Shown here: one piece after another, positions 19,901 through 31,411 of the stretch
Layout of the letters: each line of letters opens with the position of its first letter
How positions within the stretch are numbered: position 1 is the first letter of the stretch
From: Andrena cerasifolii
Lineage: Eukaryota; Arthropoda; Insecta; Hymenoptera; Andrenidae
Reading direction: 5' to 3'
Assembly (NCBI RefSeq): GCF_050908995.1
Contig: NC_135130.1
Span: 6,565,001 to 6,629,000 of the forward strand
DNA length: 64,000 nt
Program-made: the position numbers and the translations under genes
Notes under the pieces: generated by a model
What the model saw: the letters and a program-made list of their open reading frames with translations, nothing else
Databases searched by the model: none
What the model was told of the DNA's origin: nothing

Positions 19901-22900
19901 TATTGTTTTCGAATGATTTTTCCAACGATTGTGATCCCTTATGAATTCATAAGCGATTTCAATTGATCTTCACGTGATGTACTGTTTAGGATGTACTAAG
20001 AATGCATGCGTAGATGTGCAGGTGTATATGAGCAAATTATTTAGCAGACGGTACTGTGAAGAAGAAGACAGAATTCTCACAATATTCTCTACTTGCCTCG
20101 CACATACTGTGAACATTGCATGTGGTAGTATTTATTCATTCAGCAAAATGACGAATCAGTAATAAATGTAAGCCTTCGAATGCTTCAATTTGAACAGTAA
20201 CTGTGTCCTGAAGTCGTGTTATAATAATGTCCGTAAGGTGTACCACATGTCTTAAGTGTCCTATCCGATGAAATACTTCACGTACTTTGCTTCTTTTCAC
20301 ATTGAACATGTCACAGCCGTAGAAATGATAACTTCAATAAAATTTGCTGGCCCTCAGTGGGCAGTCAACATCATGCTACGCTATCGCCTCGATACTTGCT
20401 ACTTTACACTGCTCTCTACACGAGAATAATGAAACAGAAATCTGCTTTGACAACCATAGTACTCATTTTATTGAAGATTCTTCATTGTGAACATTTACAA
20501 AATAAAGAATTGCTTCGTAAATATGTGACAGCGTACTGTTTGAGTATAACTCTTGTTTTTTGGGCGGGTAGTTTCAGTCCAACGGATCACAAGCTGGCGA
20601 CATGCAGCGATGACGGAACAGTCAGAATTTGGGACTTCCTTCGCTGTCACGAAGAACGAATTCTGAGAGGTACGTACTTCCATCAGGTTCCCATTTTGTA
20701 ATTACCTTTATTTCTACGGTCTCTTAGTTACACTTTCTACAAACCGGTAACGAAGTGCTGGATAAAGTATAAGCAGCTTCAGAGCTACGGTGAATATTCA
20801 TACGATTCCTGTTTAGGTCACGGGGCTGATGTGAAGTGCGTGCACTGGCATCCGCAGAAGAGTCTAGTCATCTCTGGGAGCAAAGATAACCAGCAACCGG
20901 TGAAATTATGGGACCCAAAGACTGGCCAGTCGCTCGCAACGTTGCATGCCCACAAGTCGACGGTCATGGACGTGAAATGGAACGAGAACGGGAATTGGCT
21001 GGTAACCGCGTCGCGAGATCACTTGCTCAAGCTATTCGATCTTAGAAATTTAAGCCAAGAGGTTCAAACGTTTCGTGGTCACAAGAAAGAGGCTTCGAGC
21101 GTCGCGTGGCATCCGAGTCACGAGGGTCTGTTTTGCAGTGGCGGCAGCGACGGTGCTATTCTGTTCTGGCACGTTGGGTACGCACTTTCGCGCTTTATAA
21201 TCACCGCCCATTTAGGTGTCCTACGTACAACGATCAATTTTTAGGGCTGACAAGGAGGTGGGTGCAATAGAGCAAGCTCACGACAGCATCGTCTGGACTC
21301 TAGCCTGGCACCCGCTAGGTCATATCCTGTGCTCTGGCAGCAACGATCACACCTCCAAGTTCTGGACACGAAATAGGCCCGGCGACTTGATGAGAGACAA
21401 GTATAATCTCAACACTCTGCCCGCAGGGTCAGCTGGTATCGACGACCACGAAATAGGTACGCAATAAAGTTGACAGAGATCCAATCATCACCCACTGCTG
21501 TTCCTAAATACTTTGTAGCTGACGAGGCGGCTGTGATACCTGGAATGGGGCCTGAAGACAGAATCAATGCGGATGGCGAGCCAGAGGACAAGAGCGGTGG
21601 AATTCCTGGATTAGACTTAGACCACGCCGTCGACGAAGGAAAGAAGTTCGCCAACAAGAAGGTTCCGTACAGCAAGCCGATCCCTCGAAATTTCCAGGCT
21701 CAGTGGAACGAAATGGAAGCGGAGGACATGGAGCAGGTCGAAGCTCTCAACGCATTTGTGAATCAGTTGATCGAAACTACGCCGGGAGCAGTGCCTCTGA
21801 ACGACGTGACGCCTAATGGTATTATATTATACGGAAAGATGATTCCTGTCGAACGTAAGTATCATTTCATACAGGAACGAACATACAGCATCATGCCACT
21901 CCAACAAAGCTTTACAATGATTGTATATTGTAGCTGGATCTAAGCTATCGGAGGCGATTGTCAAAGGAACCGACGCCATAAATAAATTAGTGCTCTCCGG
22001 GGAAATAGAAGAGCTAAGGGACGTCGTCGGTCCGGCAGAGAACCTGGACGAATCTGAGGAGTATTTGCAGGACGATGGCGACATAGATTTCTCTAAAGTC
22101 CCCGACATCGAGCTCCCGCCGCCTTTGCCTAGTTCCAAGTTCGCGCAGAACCCGGAGCTGCTCAAAGCCCTGAACCGCGGCGGTAAACGGAAATTCGACC
22201 AGCTGATCGGCTGGAGCGATGGTGGGGCCAGCGACCGAACGTCCAAGATTCACCAGCCAGTCTTCGGCGGAGCGATGACGGAGGACTCGCAATCCAGCGA
22301 CACCGATCTCAGGTACATCGGCGGGAAACTGAACCAGCACTCCAGCGAGAGCAACTCTTACCACGGCGGGCAGGACGAGGATCTCAGGAAGCTTCCCCGC
22401 GGCGAGGACGCGAGGAACATGAGCCGCGACGAGGATCTGCGGTTCAACGTGTCCAGTGGGCCTGGAAGGCCTAGCTCGCGCTCCGATTACGATATAAGAA
22501 GCAACTACGCCGATAAGGACTTCAGGAGCTCGCATGGATTCTCCATGAAGAAGTCCCTGGACAACGACATCTACGACGACAGAGACAGGGACGGTGGCTC
22601 GCGATGGGACGACGAGAAATCGATGAGCGACGGGCCCCGAAAAGGGGACGGGTTTTCGAGTAGCTTCGACAAGCGCGACAACATGCCGATGGGAATGGGC
22701 CCGGGGATGAGCAATAACATGCCACACCTGGGCAACAGTATATCCCACATATCCAGCCATCACAACATGCAGAACATCAATCCCAACATGCCTCCTCCGA
22801 TCCCAAGCTTAGTCCCCCATCCGAACATGTCTCAGCATCCCATGCAGAACAAACCGCTGCACCCTGGTATGCAGGGAATCGACGGTCCCATGCACATGAT

Positions 22901-23339
22901 GCACCATCCGAACATGCACCCCAGCTTCGGGCCCAACGGGCCTCCGCCTGGGAACTTCGGCCCCAACTTCCGACCACCGAATGGTAACTTCGGCCCGAAT
23001 CAGCACTTCAGGCCCAGCCCTCTGCCTCTGTTCGGGTCGAATCAGGGGCCGTTCGGTAACAACTTTCAGGGCCTACCGAACTTCCGGGGGCCCAACTCGG
23101 GCCCGCCGAATTTCGATAGGCCCGGTTTCGGCCCAGGCTTTCGGGGACAGAATCCCGGCCAGAACCCGCCCAACAACTTCAACTCGAATTTCGGTAACTT
23201 CGGGAACAAGCTCGGGCCTAATCGCGGCATGAATCGTGGTCCCAACGACAATAACATGGGCAGGAGCGGTTACAACAACCGCGGCAGGGGCCGCGACGGC
23301 GACCAATCGCGGGGCATCAGGGGAAGAGATAATTATTGA
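16931..23339 (+). CDS. WDR33: WDR33, CPSF poly(A)-signal recognition subunit
   Basis: Eight exons (16931-17254, 17325-17594, 18155-18306, 20572-20669, 20817-21177, 21245-21456, 21519-21854, 21934-23339) join in phase and encode 1052 residues. The basic FDGKRLRKSVMRKTVDYN (83-100) matches the human segment that contacts AAUAAA. Seven WD40 repeats follow (about 120-440), with near-invariant GASSGEFTLWNGLTFNFE, CSDDGTVRIWDF, SGSKD, TASRDHLLKLFD and SGSNDHTSKFWTRNRPGD. PGMG, IPGLD and KKVPY.KPIP follow the propeller as in orthologues. The C-terminus is charged, then rich in Asn/Gly/Pro/Met (FGPN, PNFRGPN) and ends in RG repeats. WDR33 works with CPSF30, CPSF160 and Fip1 in nuclear pre-mRNA 3' processing. 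The N-terminal 80 residues are Pro/Ser/Thr-rich and longer than in human. Confidence 0.97.
17668..18039. mobile_element. piggyBac-like MITE in WDR33 intron 2
   Basis: TTAA on both sides and perfect 13-base inverted ends CCCTTCAGCGTGG / CCACGCTGAAGGG. Just inside the left end are repeated GGTATGACGAGC.G.GCTCGTCA hairpins (17684-17755). It is 372 bases including TTAA, without coding capacity. The ends are related to, but not the same as, the CCCTTCGTGGTCAC copies. Confidence 0.92.
18307..20571. other. WDR33 intron 3, 2.3 kb
   Basis: The longest intron of the gene. It carries an 18-base GA run at 19375-19391 and AT-rich DNA. No transposon ends or coding frames were recognised. Confidence 0.6.
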
Positions 23340-24337
23340 AAGCGATTAACCGAGTGTCTCTAATATCACGTTTTGACAGACATACTTCGTCTCGTATGGG
23401 CCGGCGACACATTTCCATACAGAATTGTACAGTGGTGGTACTCTGTAAGCATCGCAGTGTAAAATAACGACTCATATCGGACACGTTGCGAGCCATTTTA
23501 TACTCTGAGGGAGGAGCGAGTGGGGGGCGTTTACGTGCAGTATGCTTGGATGAAAGTATATTTTCTTTTCTTTCCGGAGGGACTTTACTTAGGAGTGCTG
23601 TAATTTTTTTTCCAGAGAAGCGACTGAATATCCACACATAGATGGCTAGATTTCTAAAGTAAGGGGACGGGTGCCCGCCGAGGCGGGTGTGTTTCTCTTC
23701 ACCGCAACGGTAGCGCGCGAAGGGCACGGGGGTCCGCGCTCGGGGTCGCATTGGAATCGCAAGAAGGAAATTGTAATATAATAATGTAACCAGTGACGTT
23801 AATATTATTCCAAGAGAGAGGAAGAGAAAAACACTGTTCACAAGCTGCCTTGCGAAAGAATGTTCTTGTTCTGATTCGAGGATTGACGAGCGCGTGGTGG
23901 AGTTATGGTAAACAGCATGTGGAACATGTCGAACCGTTTCGTAATTGTTGCTGGTCGCCGAGGAACTGTGAACCAGGACAGTTTACCTATCGATTATTAA
24001 TAAAATGGAATAAGACGGAGGAATTACTCGATTTAAGATCTGTCCCAGGCTTAATTTATAGATATCATAGGTATAGGTCCATCTTAATTGACTATACGTA
24101 TAAGTAGTTCAAATGTATGATGCGCATAAATATATATTTTAATTCTACCCTGAACATTCCACCGTATGTCGAACTGAACTCGGAGTTTTATTCTTTCAAG
24201 TCCACGACACTCCGTTTCATTGATTCTAGATAAACTTCTGGCACTCTGTTATGCTCGGTTGGTACACGCCAATCGCCGTGTTTTGATAACGACCTGCTCG
24301 CCTCACGATCTCTTGAAAGAATAGAAATTCCGTCGGA
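23340..24337. other. WDR33 3' UTR and LSG1 promoter region
   Basis: AATAAA at 23999-24004 is a candidate WDR33 poly(A) signal. No other gene is visible in the 1-kb gap before the LSG1 start codon. Confidence 0.55.
23999..24004 (+). promoter_or_regulatory. Poly(A) signal candidate, WDR33
   Basis: AATAAA 660 bases after the WDR33 stop codon; it would define a medium-length 3' UTR ending before the LSG1 promoter. Confidence 0.45.
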
Positions 24338-27300
24338 ATGGGTAAAAAGGGAAAGGGAGGAGGTGGGAATTTAGGGAAGGCTTTAGTCCGGGATCGTTTC
24401 GGCCCTACGAAGATCAAGAGAAATGCTGATTCGTCTATGGTAAGGTAATGGCTTTGTTTATAACCTTTCCGCCCCTTAAGTTCCGCCGCACGTGCACAGT
24501 GTCAAGTTCTGTGCGATCTTAATAACCTTGGAACCGTACGTTTCGATAGCTTCATACTGCCGAGATAAATGACGGTTATGATTGGGGAAGACTTAATCTT
24601 CAATCCGTCACAGAGGAGAGTTCGTTCCAAGAGTTCCTGTCCACCGCGGAGCTAGCAGGCACCGAGTTCCACGCAGAGAAGCTCAACATCAAGTTCGTCA
24701 ATCCGAAGAGTGGAATAGGATTACTATCGAAAGATGAGAAGGAAAAGGTGCTGGAGTCGCACAGGAAGCACAGGGAGCATCTCAAGATACCGAGGAGGCC
24801 GAAGTGGGACAGCACTACGACGGCGTACGAGCTGCAGGGCAAAGAAAAGGAGGAGTTCTTAGAATGGAGGCGCTGCCTTTCGATACTGCAAGACGCGGAA
24901 GGGCTGATGCTAACTCCTTACGAAAAGAACCTGGAGTTCTGGAGGCAGCTGTGGAGGGTAGTGGAGCGGAGCGACGTAGTCGTGCAGATAGTAGACGCAC
25001 GGAACCCTTTGCTGTTCCGTTGCGAGGATCTGGAAGCCTACGTGAAAGAAGTGGATCCCAGAAAGATGAATATGATACTGGTCAATAAAGCAGACTTCTT
25101 AACGGAGCACCAGCGAGAAGCTTGGGCTAAATACTTCACGGATATCAACGTGAGGATCGCGTTCTTCTCTGCCACGTTAGCAGCTGAGAAGCAGAAGATC
25201 GAAGAAACGATAGAGGAAGAGAATTCCGAAGATGAAGAGGCTAGTGACGAGAGCGATGGATCATCCTACAATTCAGAATTTGCCTCGGAAAGCGAATATG
25301 AAAGCGCCGATGATGGTAGTAGCACCAACGCAGAGTCTGTAACTACAGCTTCTGTAGACGCTGAACAAACAAAGAAGAAGGAATGTGGTTTGCACATATT
25401 GAAAGGAGCCGACGAAGAAGCCAGGATGGAAGATGGCACAAAAGTAGAGAATTCAACGGACTTGTTAAATAGGGATCAATTAGTTTCATTTTTTAAAACA
25501 ATTTACAAGGGTAAGACGTATACGGAAGACGTCACAACCATCGGTCTAGTAGGATACCCGAATGTAGGGAAAAGTTCCACGATCAACGCTTTGCTGATGG
25601 ACAAGAAGGTGTCGGTATCTGCGACACCCGGCAAAACGAAACACTTCCAGACGCTGTTTCTGGAGAAGGATCTGCTTCTTTGCGATTGCCCCGGATTGGT
25701 AATGCCAAGTTTCGTTTGTACGAAAGCGGACATGATTTTGCACGGCATACTGCCGATCGATCAAATGCGAGATCACGTCCCGCCGATTACGTTGCTGGGC
25801 ACTTTAATACCAAGGCATGTCATCGAGGACATATACGGCATTATGACGCCGCTGCCGCTAGAAGGGGAAGACCCTGCTCGTCCCCCGACTGCAGAAGAAA
25901 TATTAAACGCTTATGGATGTAAGTAATCGCGCTCGTGTGGCTTTTAAGGGGTCATTCCTGTAATCACGCCGCAAAGTTCGGCAGCATTCAGGTTTTTCTT
26001 TCTCAGTGAATACAATGAATAACAACGTCAAACTTTTTTTTTCATTTGTTTAAGCTACTTATAATGTACGCGGAACAATTTTTTAAATACATTTTTAACT
26101 GTGTTTTTTCAATGTTATCTGGAGGTAAAAATCGCGCCTTTGAAAAGAAATACCTCCCTGGCGGGAGTGATTTCAGCTTACAGACTCATCTGAAACAAAA
26201 AAGCCAAAGTGATTCTTGATCATGAGTACCGCTATCGCAGGTGCCAGCATTAGGGGTCATCCTTAAATTACGTAAGGCTTTTTTGGGGGGGGAAGGGGTT
26301 GCGAATTTTTAACGTCTACATAATGTTTTTTAACCAAATTTTCAATAAATACAAATTCTATCATTAACGTTCCGGAACAGTAGTTCTAGTTTAAATTTTC
26401 CGAAACCGAGTTCAATTAATTATATAAACTTTTGAAAGAATTTTAATAACTGACAGAATTAAGTGTAAAAAAATATTACGTAAGAAGGGGTTGGAATATC
26501 AAATCTTAGGAATTCTTATACTGGGACAGGGAGGGGGTAAGAATTCGTCAATTCAAAGACGGCCCCTTAGCCTCGTAGGTCAAAATTTAAAAAAATTGCG
26601 CGCATTCAAACTTCAAGTAAAAATGGAAAATTTCGAGACTTGAAGTTAGAATGCGCCCAAATTTGTTAAATTTTTATTTACGTGGCTAATTTTGGCACCT
26701 GCGATAGCGGTACTCATAATGATTAAGAATCAAGTAGCTTAAATAAATGAAAAAACAATTTGACATTGTTATTCATTGTATTCACCGAGAAAAAAACCTG
26801 AATGCTTCCTTAAGAACCGTGTTTCAATTTCTAACAAATTTTTCTCTGTTTCAGATAATCGAGGCTTTATGACGCAGAATGGACAGCCAGACAATCCGCG
26901 CTCAGCTCGATATCTGTTGAAAGATTTCGTGAACGGTAAACTCTTGTATTGCGTTGCGCCGCCGACGGTGGAGCAAGAGAAGTTTCACGTGTTCCCGGAA
27001 CGAAGAAGAATCATTTCCTCGAACAAGCATTTACCAGCTAGAACAATACGCGCGAACAAGGGGAGCAAGACCACGTCCGAAGATCTGGATAAAGTGTTCT
27101 TCCAGAACAACAATTCTAACGTACACGTGAGGGGAGTGATCGGGAAAATGCACGGCTTGTACCGTTCTGGTTCTAAGTATGTAACATTATTGTATATTTA
27201 TTACTCGATAAAGTCGTCTTTGTATAATTCCTGACAATCATTCACATATAATAAGTAATGGAGCGTGTTTATTACGTCGTCAATAATATCCCATAATTGT

Positions 27301-27450
27301 TGTAAACTTTTCAGCGATACAGGATCAGTAGTCGGTTCCACGCAGAGTTTGTTGCTCGAAGAGAAACCGTGGAAAAAGATCAATAAACACTCGAATAAGA
27401 AGAAACGCGAGAAAACCAGAAGATTGTACGCTCATCTCGATCAACATTGA
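24338..27450 (+). CDS. LSG1: Large subunit GTPase 1
   Basis: Four exons (24338-24439, 24550-25918, 26855-27176, 27315-27450) join in phase and encode 642 residues (human 658). The GTPase motifs are circularly permuted, as in the YlqF/YawG family: G4 NKAD (213-216) and the SAT motif of G5 precede G1 GYPNVGKSS (369-377), and G3 DCPG (413-416) follows. An acidic, disordered insert (about 255-320, rich in EE/SD/ES) separates the two halves. Conserved DGYDWGRLNLQSVTEES, LEFWRQLWRVVERSD, PRSARYLLKDFVNGKLLYC and the C-terminal KPWKK...KKKREKTRRLY are present. LSG1 is cytoplasmic and drives release of NMD3 from the pre-60S ribosome. Intron 2 (936 bases) is nearly filled by nested repeats. Confidence 0.97.
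25978..26808. mobile_element. Nested inverted-repeat complex in LSG1 intron 2
   Basis: The outer arms pair GCATTCAGGTTTTTCTTTCT with its inverse near 26790-26806, and continue through GTGAATACAATGAATAACAA and TTTAAGCTACTT. The left arm is interrupted at about 26060-26210 and resumes at GAGTACCGCTATCGCAGGTG, which is again mirrored at 26697-26716. Further elements sit in the centre (26251-26571 and the hairpin 26583-26680). Superfamily of the outer element is not clear. Confidence 0.75.
26251..26571. mobile_element. GGGG-ended MITE (Harbinger-like?)
   Basis: The left end is GGGGTCATCCTTAAATTACG and the right end (reverse complement) is GGGGCCGTCTTTGAATTGAC, with TTA on each side. A three-base TWA duplication would suit PIF/Harbinger. 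The same left end starts another copy at 63921. It is nested in LSG1 intron 2. Confidence 0.65.
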
Positions 27451-27602
27451 TTCGTGGACATCAGTACTGTATCGTTTAAACTGTGTTGAAGGCCTTTTCG
27501 CTATATAACAGCGGTTAGTATTTTGCAACATACAAGCCTCTGGATATTTTTAAGCGTCCCAGAGACTCATATCGATTCCACGTACCACAAATACATTCTA
27601 AC

Positions 27603-27608
27603 AATAAA
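27603..27608 (+). promoter_or_regulatory. Poly(A) signal candidate, LSG1
   Basis: AATAAA 153 bases past the LSG1 stop codon. Confidence 0.55.
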
Positions 27609-27701
27609 ATACATACACGTACAAGAGTACACTGTTTCCGTGCACTTATGCGCGCGTATACATTACAAAATTAAAATATTTTATAATTCATGACCTCTGT
27701 C

Positions 27702-27707
27702 TTTATT
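27702..27707 (-). promoter_or_regulatory. Poly(A) signal candidate, SSU72
   Basis: AATAAA on the minus strand, about 300 bases beyond the SSU72 stop codon and about 95 bases from the LSG1 signal. Confidence 0.45.
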
Positions 27708-28003
27708 TTCCTAATCCGATGCCAGGCGTTCGGGATCGCTGGGGAAAGCAGCGATCTCGCTTTTACATCTTGCCACGGGGGTGTAACGTAAACGCAAAAC
27801 GGCAGATCTCTGAAACATATCCAATGGAGAGCAATGATTCGATAAATAGGAAGCACGGTTCGAATTCCTACTTGCCGCCGGTGGAATTCGCTGCACATAA
27901 TCTGACTCAGAGAATGTGGTCGTTTAATTACGGTACATAATTTAGTTTGCTTTATAAGTTATGTCGTTGATGAACACCAGGTTCCCGATAACCGACAGCC
28001 CTT

Positions 28004-29265
28004 TCAATAAAAAAACACAGTGTGCAGAATCGTTCTTGCGAACTTCGATTCGAACTCGTGGAGCAATTCGTCTATGTCATTGTCTAGGTCCTCGCTATTC
28101 GCCAGCTGCAACAAACGTTGTACATTAATGGTTACAAAAGAGTTGGCTGTGCGCGCCGGCAAAGTATAGAGTAGGGCTGGGACTATTCGAATATTTTACA
28201 AGTATTCGAATGCTACAAATAAACTTCGAATGTTAAGTATTCGAATCTATTCGAATACTTAAATATTCGAATAGTATTCGAATACTTGGATATTTAAATA
28301 CTTAAATATTCGAATAGTATTTGAATACTTAAATATTCGAATAGTATTCGAATACTTGGATATTCGAATTATATTCGAATACTTGGATATTCGAATTATA
28401 TTCGAATACTTGGATATTCGAATTATATTCGAATACTTGGATATTCGAATTATATTCAAATACTTGGATATTCGAATTATATTCGCCAAATAATTGGGCA
28501 ACTGAAGTATTCGAATACCGAAAAATTCGACAAATAGTCCCAGCCCTAGTATAGAGTGCCAAAGTACCACGGTGACTAATTCGCAAATGAGAAACGATCC
28601 GACTGTAGCTTCCTCGTGGTTGTCTTGGATGTCGATATTGATCAGATGCACGGGTTGGTTGTCCTCCTGGGTTCTAGACTCCATAGACTCGATCACTTGA
28701 TCGTAGACGCGCTCCTCGCAAGTGATCAAGATGTCGAACTTGTCCTTGGACAGTTGAAATCGCTCTGGCTTGGGCTTTATCCTACGGTTTCTCTCCAGCA
28801 TGTGCAACAATCCGTTCTGCGTGTAACTGAAGGTATCGCTAAGGAATTCTGTCCGCTTTCGGTTACTTTACAGACTTATATTACAACGGACACATTTCTT
28901 TCCCTTAAAACTAGCCGACCACCTGAAATTGAATATTATTATTCCACTGACGTTTAGGATACAATTGCTTGTCTTTCGATAAAAGGTCATTGTAGATTTC
29001 GTCGTACGACGTCCCAAAGTCGTATATATTCGGACGATCCGGGGCGTTCCCAGGTAGCTTCACTTTATCCCCCGTTCCGAAGGACTTCACGTTGAACCCC
29101 TTCTTACTGAAACAATTCGAAGCGACGCGCATGAGACTACCGTCCAGGAAGTTTGTTACATCGTTACGCGGGGACCAGTTACCTCAGGAAGGCGTGCGCC
29201 TCCATGCTCCGATTCATATTGCTAGAACATATTACCGCTACGCTGATAGAATTCGGCGCTGGCAT
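28004..29265 (-). CDS. SSU72: RNA polymerase II CTD phosphatase SSU72
   Basis: Four minus-strand exons (29265-29183, 29106-28963, 28826-28568, 28105-28004) join in phase and encode 195 residues (human 194). The catalytic CX5RS loop is CSSNMNRS at residues 13-20. GFNVKSFGTG, KVKLPG.APDRPN.YDF, MLERNRRIKPKPERFQ, CEERVYDQV and NIDIQDNHEEAT.G.FLICEL follow as in orthologues. The C-terminus is DIDELLHEFESKFARTILHTVFFY. The donor of exon 3 was set at 28567 because it gives exactly the human spacing between FLICEL and DIDELL. SSU72 removes Ser5/Ser7 phosphate from the Pol II CTD and acts with the 3'-end processing machinery. The exon 2 donor GTATCC is weak. Confidence 0.95.
28172..28548. mobile_element. 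hAT element packed with ATTCGAA tandem array
   Basis: Inverted ends TAGGGCTGGGACTATT and AATAGTCCCAGCCCTA are flanked by the identical octamer GTATAGAG at 28164-28171 and 28549-28556, so it is a hAT-type insertion. The interior is almost entirely built from ATTCGAA units; 28345-28487 has a 27-base tandem repeat (TATTCGAATACTTGGA plus TATTCGAATTA) in about five copies. It lies in SSU72 intron 3. Confidence 0.93.
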
Positions 29266-30276
29266 TTTCCCAGTAATGGTCTATCGGTTTCAAAAGTTAC
29301 GATTCAATTACATAAAAAATAGAAGCGTAGTGTCACTTAACCTTAAGGTTCGTTACGCTGTCACATCCGGTACATCTGTTACCGCTAAATAAAGCGCAAT
29401 TGCGGAGGAACGTGGCTGTTTGTGGTATTCGGACGCAAAGGGACTCGGCGCGTGGTATCGTGGGAAATATTAATAGATCCGTTGATTAAACTAATTCCTC
29501 CCACCGTCCACTCTATCGCCTTCTCATAATAAAGTCCCCGACGAAACGCGGTGCCGTCTCGCTGCTGGGCGATCTATCGCAGCGCAGCGACATCTGCACA
29601 CGCGCGGGCAGCTGCGTTGGAAATGGATCGACAGTCAGTAACGAAACGTGCGACGCGTCGGTGCGGCTGGCGGTGCCGACGCCTTTGATTTTTATCGACC
29701 AGCGCTGGTGACCTCAGACAGCAGTTTGAAACCCGCCAATTTGACGCGTCCCCTCGAAGTGCGAGCATCGTTCACGGACAGAAAAAGGTGAGACGCATTG
29801 GATACCTTAGGCTGCTCGTGCAAGTTGTGATAGATTTTCGTGGGTTCATAACCTGACTTTATCGGGTTATGGTACAGCGTTCGAAGCATGTGGGTACACA
29901 GGTTATTAGTGGAAGCGTGTTTGTCGAGTTTTTTCGTTGTAAATCGGATCGACGTAGTTGGTGTAATAATTAGAAGTGGTAAACGATGGGGGCGTTTCGT
30001 GGTTTGTGAGTTTAAGGTTTTGGAGTAAGAGGTTTGGCGTTTTGTGGGGAGAGTTGCTACCGAACCTGAAAGTTGTAAGCTTTGGGACCTCGCTGCGTCC
30101 CTTCTCAGGTGTTATAATTAAATAGCTGGCGATTCGGGGAGGGGGGGGGGGTTCAAAGGGAAAGGAAAGGGTAGATACGTGTTGCGTGGGGCGGGGAGGA
30201 AAGAAAGGGGTAACCTCCAATTGCGCGTGTCAAGCTGACCGCGTCCCTGTTGATGTTATTATATTTTCCAACGCAG
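29266..30276. other. Upstream region of SSU72
   Basis: GC-rich around 29540-29770, consistent with a promoter area for SSU72 and perhaps for a plus-strand transcript beginning near 30277. G-rich run at 30137-30150. No coding frame is convincing. Confidence 0.45.
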
Positions 30277-30397
30277 GTACACGGAGCGCCGAGCAGCGAG
30301 TGTAAACAACGTCTGCGACGAGGGTGAAGGACGCTATTCTGAGCAGTTGTGTGTTGACCCGCGAAGCAGAAGGGTGGCTTCTGGAAGCAACAGTACG
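30277..30397 (+). other. Candidate non-coding (5' UTR) exon
   Basis: It is preceded by a good acceptor (TTATATTTTCCAACGCAG) and followed by a strong donor (TACG then GTGAGT). It has no long frame. It could be a 5' exon of a plus-strand gene whose coding part lies outside or far to the right. Sequence alone cannot show that it is transcribed. Confidence 0.35.
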
Positions 30398-30489
30398 GTG
30401 AGTCGAAGCTCTGCTCGTAGAATAATAGTAATTACGTGGAAACGTGTCAGCAAATATTTGAGTAACTTGTGAATGTTACATCGCGTGCC

Positions 30490-30556
30490 TTAAGCCACGT
30501 CCCCACGTGTTTAATATACTTATAGGGGACACTTAAAGGCACGTATCCACGGGTCC
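30490..30556. repeat. Paired TTAA(G)CC-ACG motif
   Basis: TTAAGCCACGTCCCCACG and TTAAAGGCACGTATCCACG lie 43 bases apart in direct orientation. The same kind of pair is found at 36291-36389. Confidence 0.45.
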
Positions 30557-30680
30557 AAAGCATGGTGTAGAACATACTTGAAACTTTTGGGAAATGTGTT
30601 TACAGATTAATGCTTTATGTATATATCGTATTGTGCTTTGCAAAATATCCGTTTAACAACTCGAAACGTGGCATTTGAAC

Positions 30681-30747
30681 TAGGGCTGTAACGAATATTT
30701 GAATAGTCTAAGTATTCGGATATCAGAGAATTCGAATTTGAAATTCG

Positions 30748-30784
<37 letters not shown>

Positions 30785-31403
30785 CGTATTCGAAATTATT
30801 CGTATTCGAAATTATTCGAATTATTCGAATATTCGGAGAAATTATTTGTATTCGAAATTATTCGAATTATTCGAATATTCAAAGAAATTGTTCGTATTCG
30901 AATATTCAAAGAAATTATTTGTATTCGAAATTATTCGTTTTCGAAATTATTCGAATTATTCGAATATTCGAAGATATTATTTGTTGTTGAAATTATTCGA
31001 ATTAGGTACTCGAAGATTCGAAGAAATTATTCGTATTCCAATTTTTCGATTTCCGAATTATTCAAATTATTCGAATATTTAAAGAAATTATTCATATTCA
31101 ATTATTCATTATTCGAATTATTCGAATATTCAAAGAAACTGTTCGTATTCCAAATTATTCGTATTCGAATATTCAAAGAAATTATTTGTATTCGAAATTA
31201 TTCGTTTTCGAAATTATTCGAATTATTCGAATATTCGAAGAAATTACTTGTTGTCGAAATTATTCGAATTAGGTATTCGAAAATTCGAAGAAACTATTTG
31301 TATTCGAAATTATTCATATTCAAAATTATTCGAATATTCAAAGAAATTATTCGTATTCGAAATTATTCGAACTATTCAAATATTTCGAATAATGACAGCT
31401 CTA
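30681..31403. mobile_element. Second hAT element packed with ATTCGAA array
   Basis: Ends TAGGGCTGTAACGAATA and AATAATGACAGCTCTA, with flanking octamers ATTTGAAC (30673-30680) and ATTTGGAC (31404-31411) differing at one base. The inside is 0.7 kb of ATTCGAATTATTCGAATATT-like units with an ATT microsatellite at 30750-30777. It belongs with the element at 28172-28548 but is more diverged. Confidence 0.85.
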
Positions 31404-31411
31404 ATTTGGAC

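Larger units (their letters stand above)
27451..28003. other. Convergent 3' region between LSG1 and SSU72
   Basis: It holds AATAAA for LSG1 at 27603-27608 and, on the minus strand, for SSU72 at 27702-27707. No gene is seen. Confidence 0.6.

Noticed and set aside
22014..22763. Long open frame on the minus strand opposite the WDR33 C-terminus
   Set aside because: It is a shadow of the GC-rich, repeat-coding WDR33 exon 8; the plus-strand frame matches the family and this one does not.
28259..28570. Frame reading repeated ISKYSN peptides as an extension of SSU72
   Set aside because: It is read-through of the ATTCGAA tandem array inside an intron; the true exon ends at 28568 and the last exon restores the conserved C-terminus.
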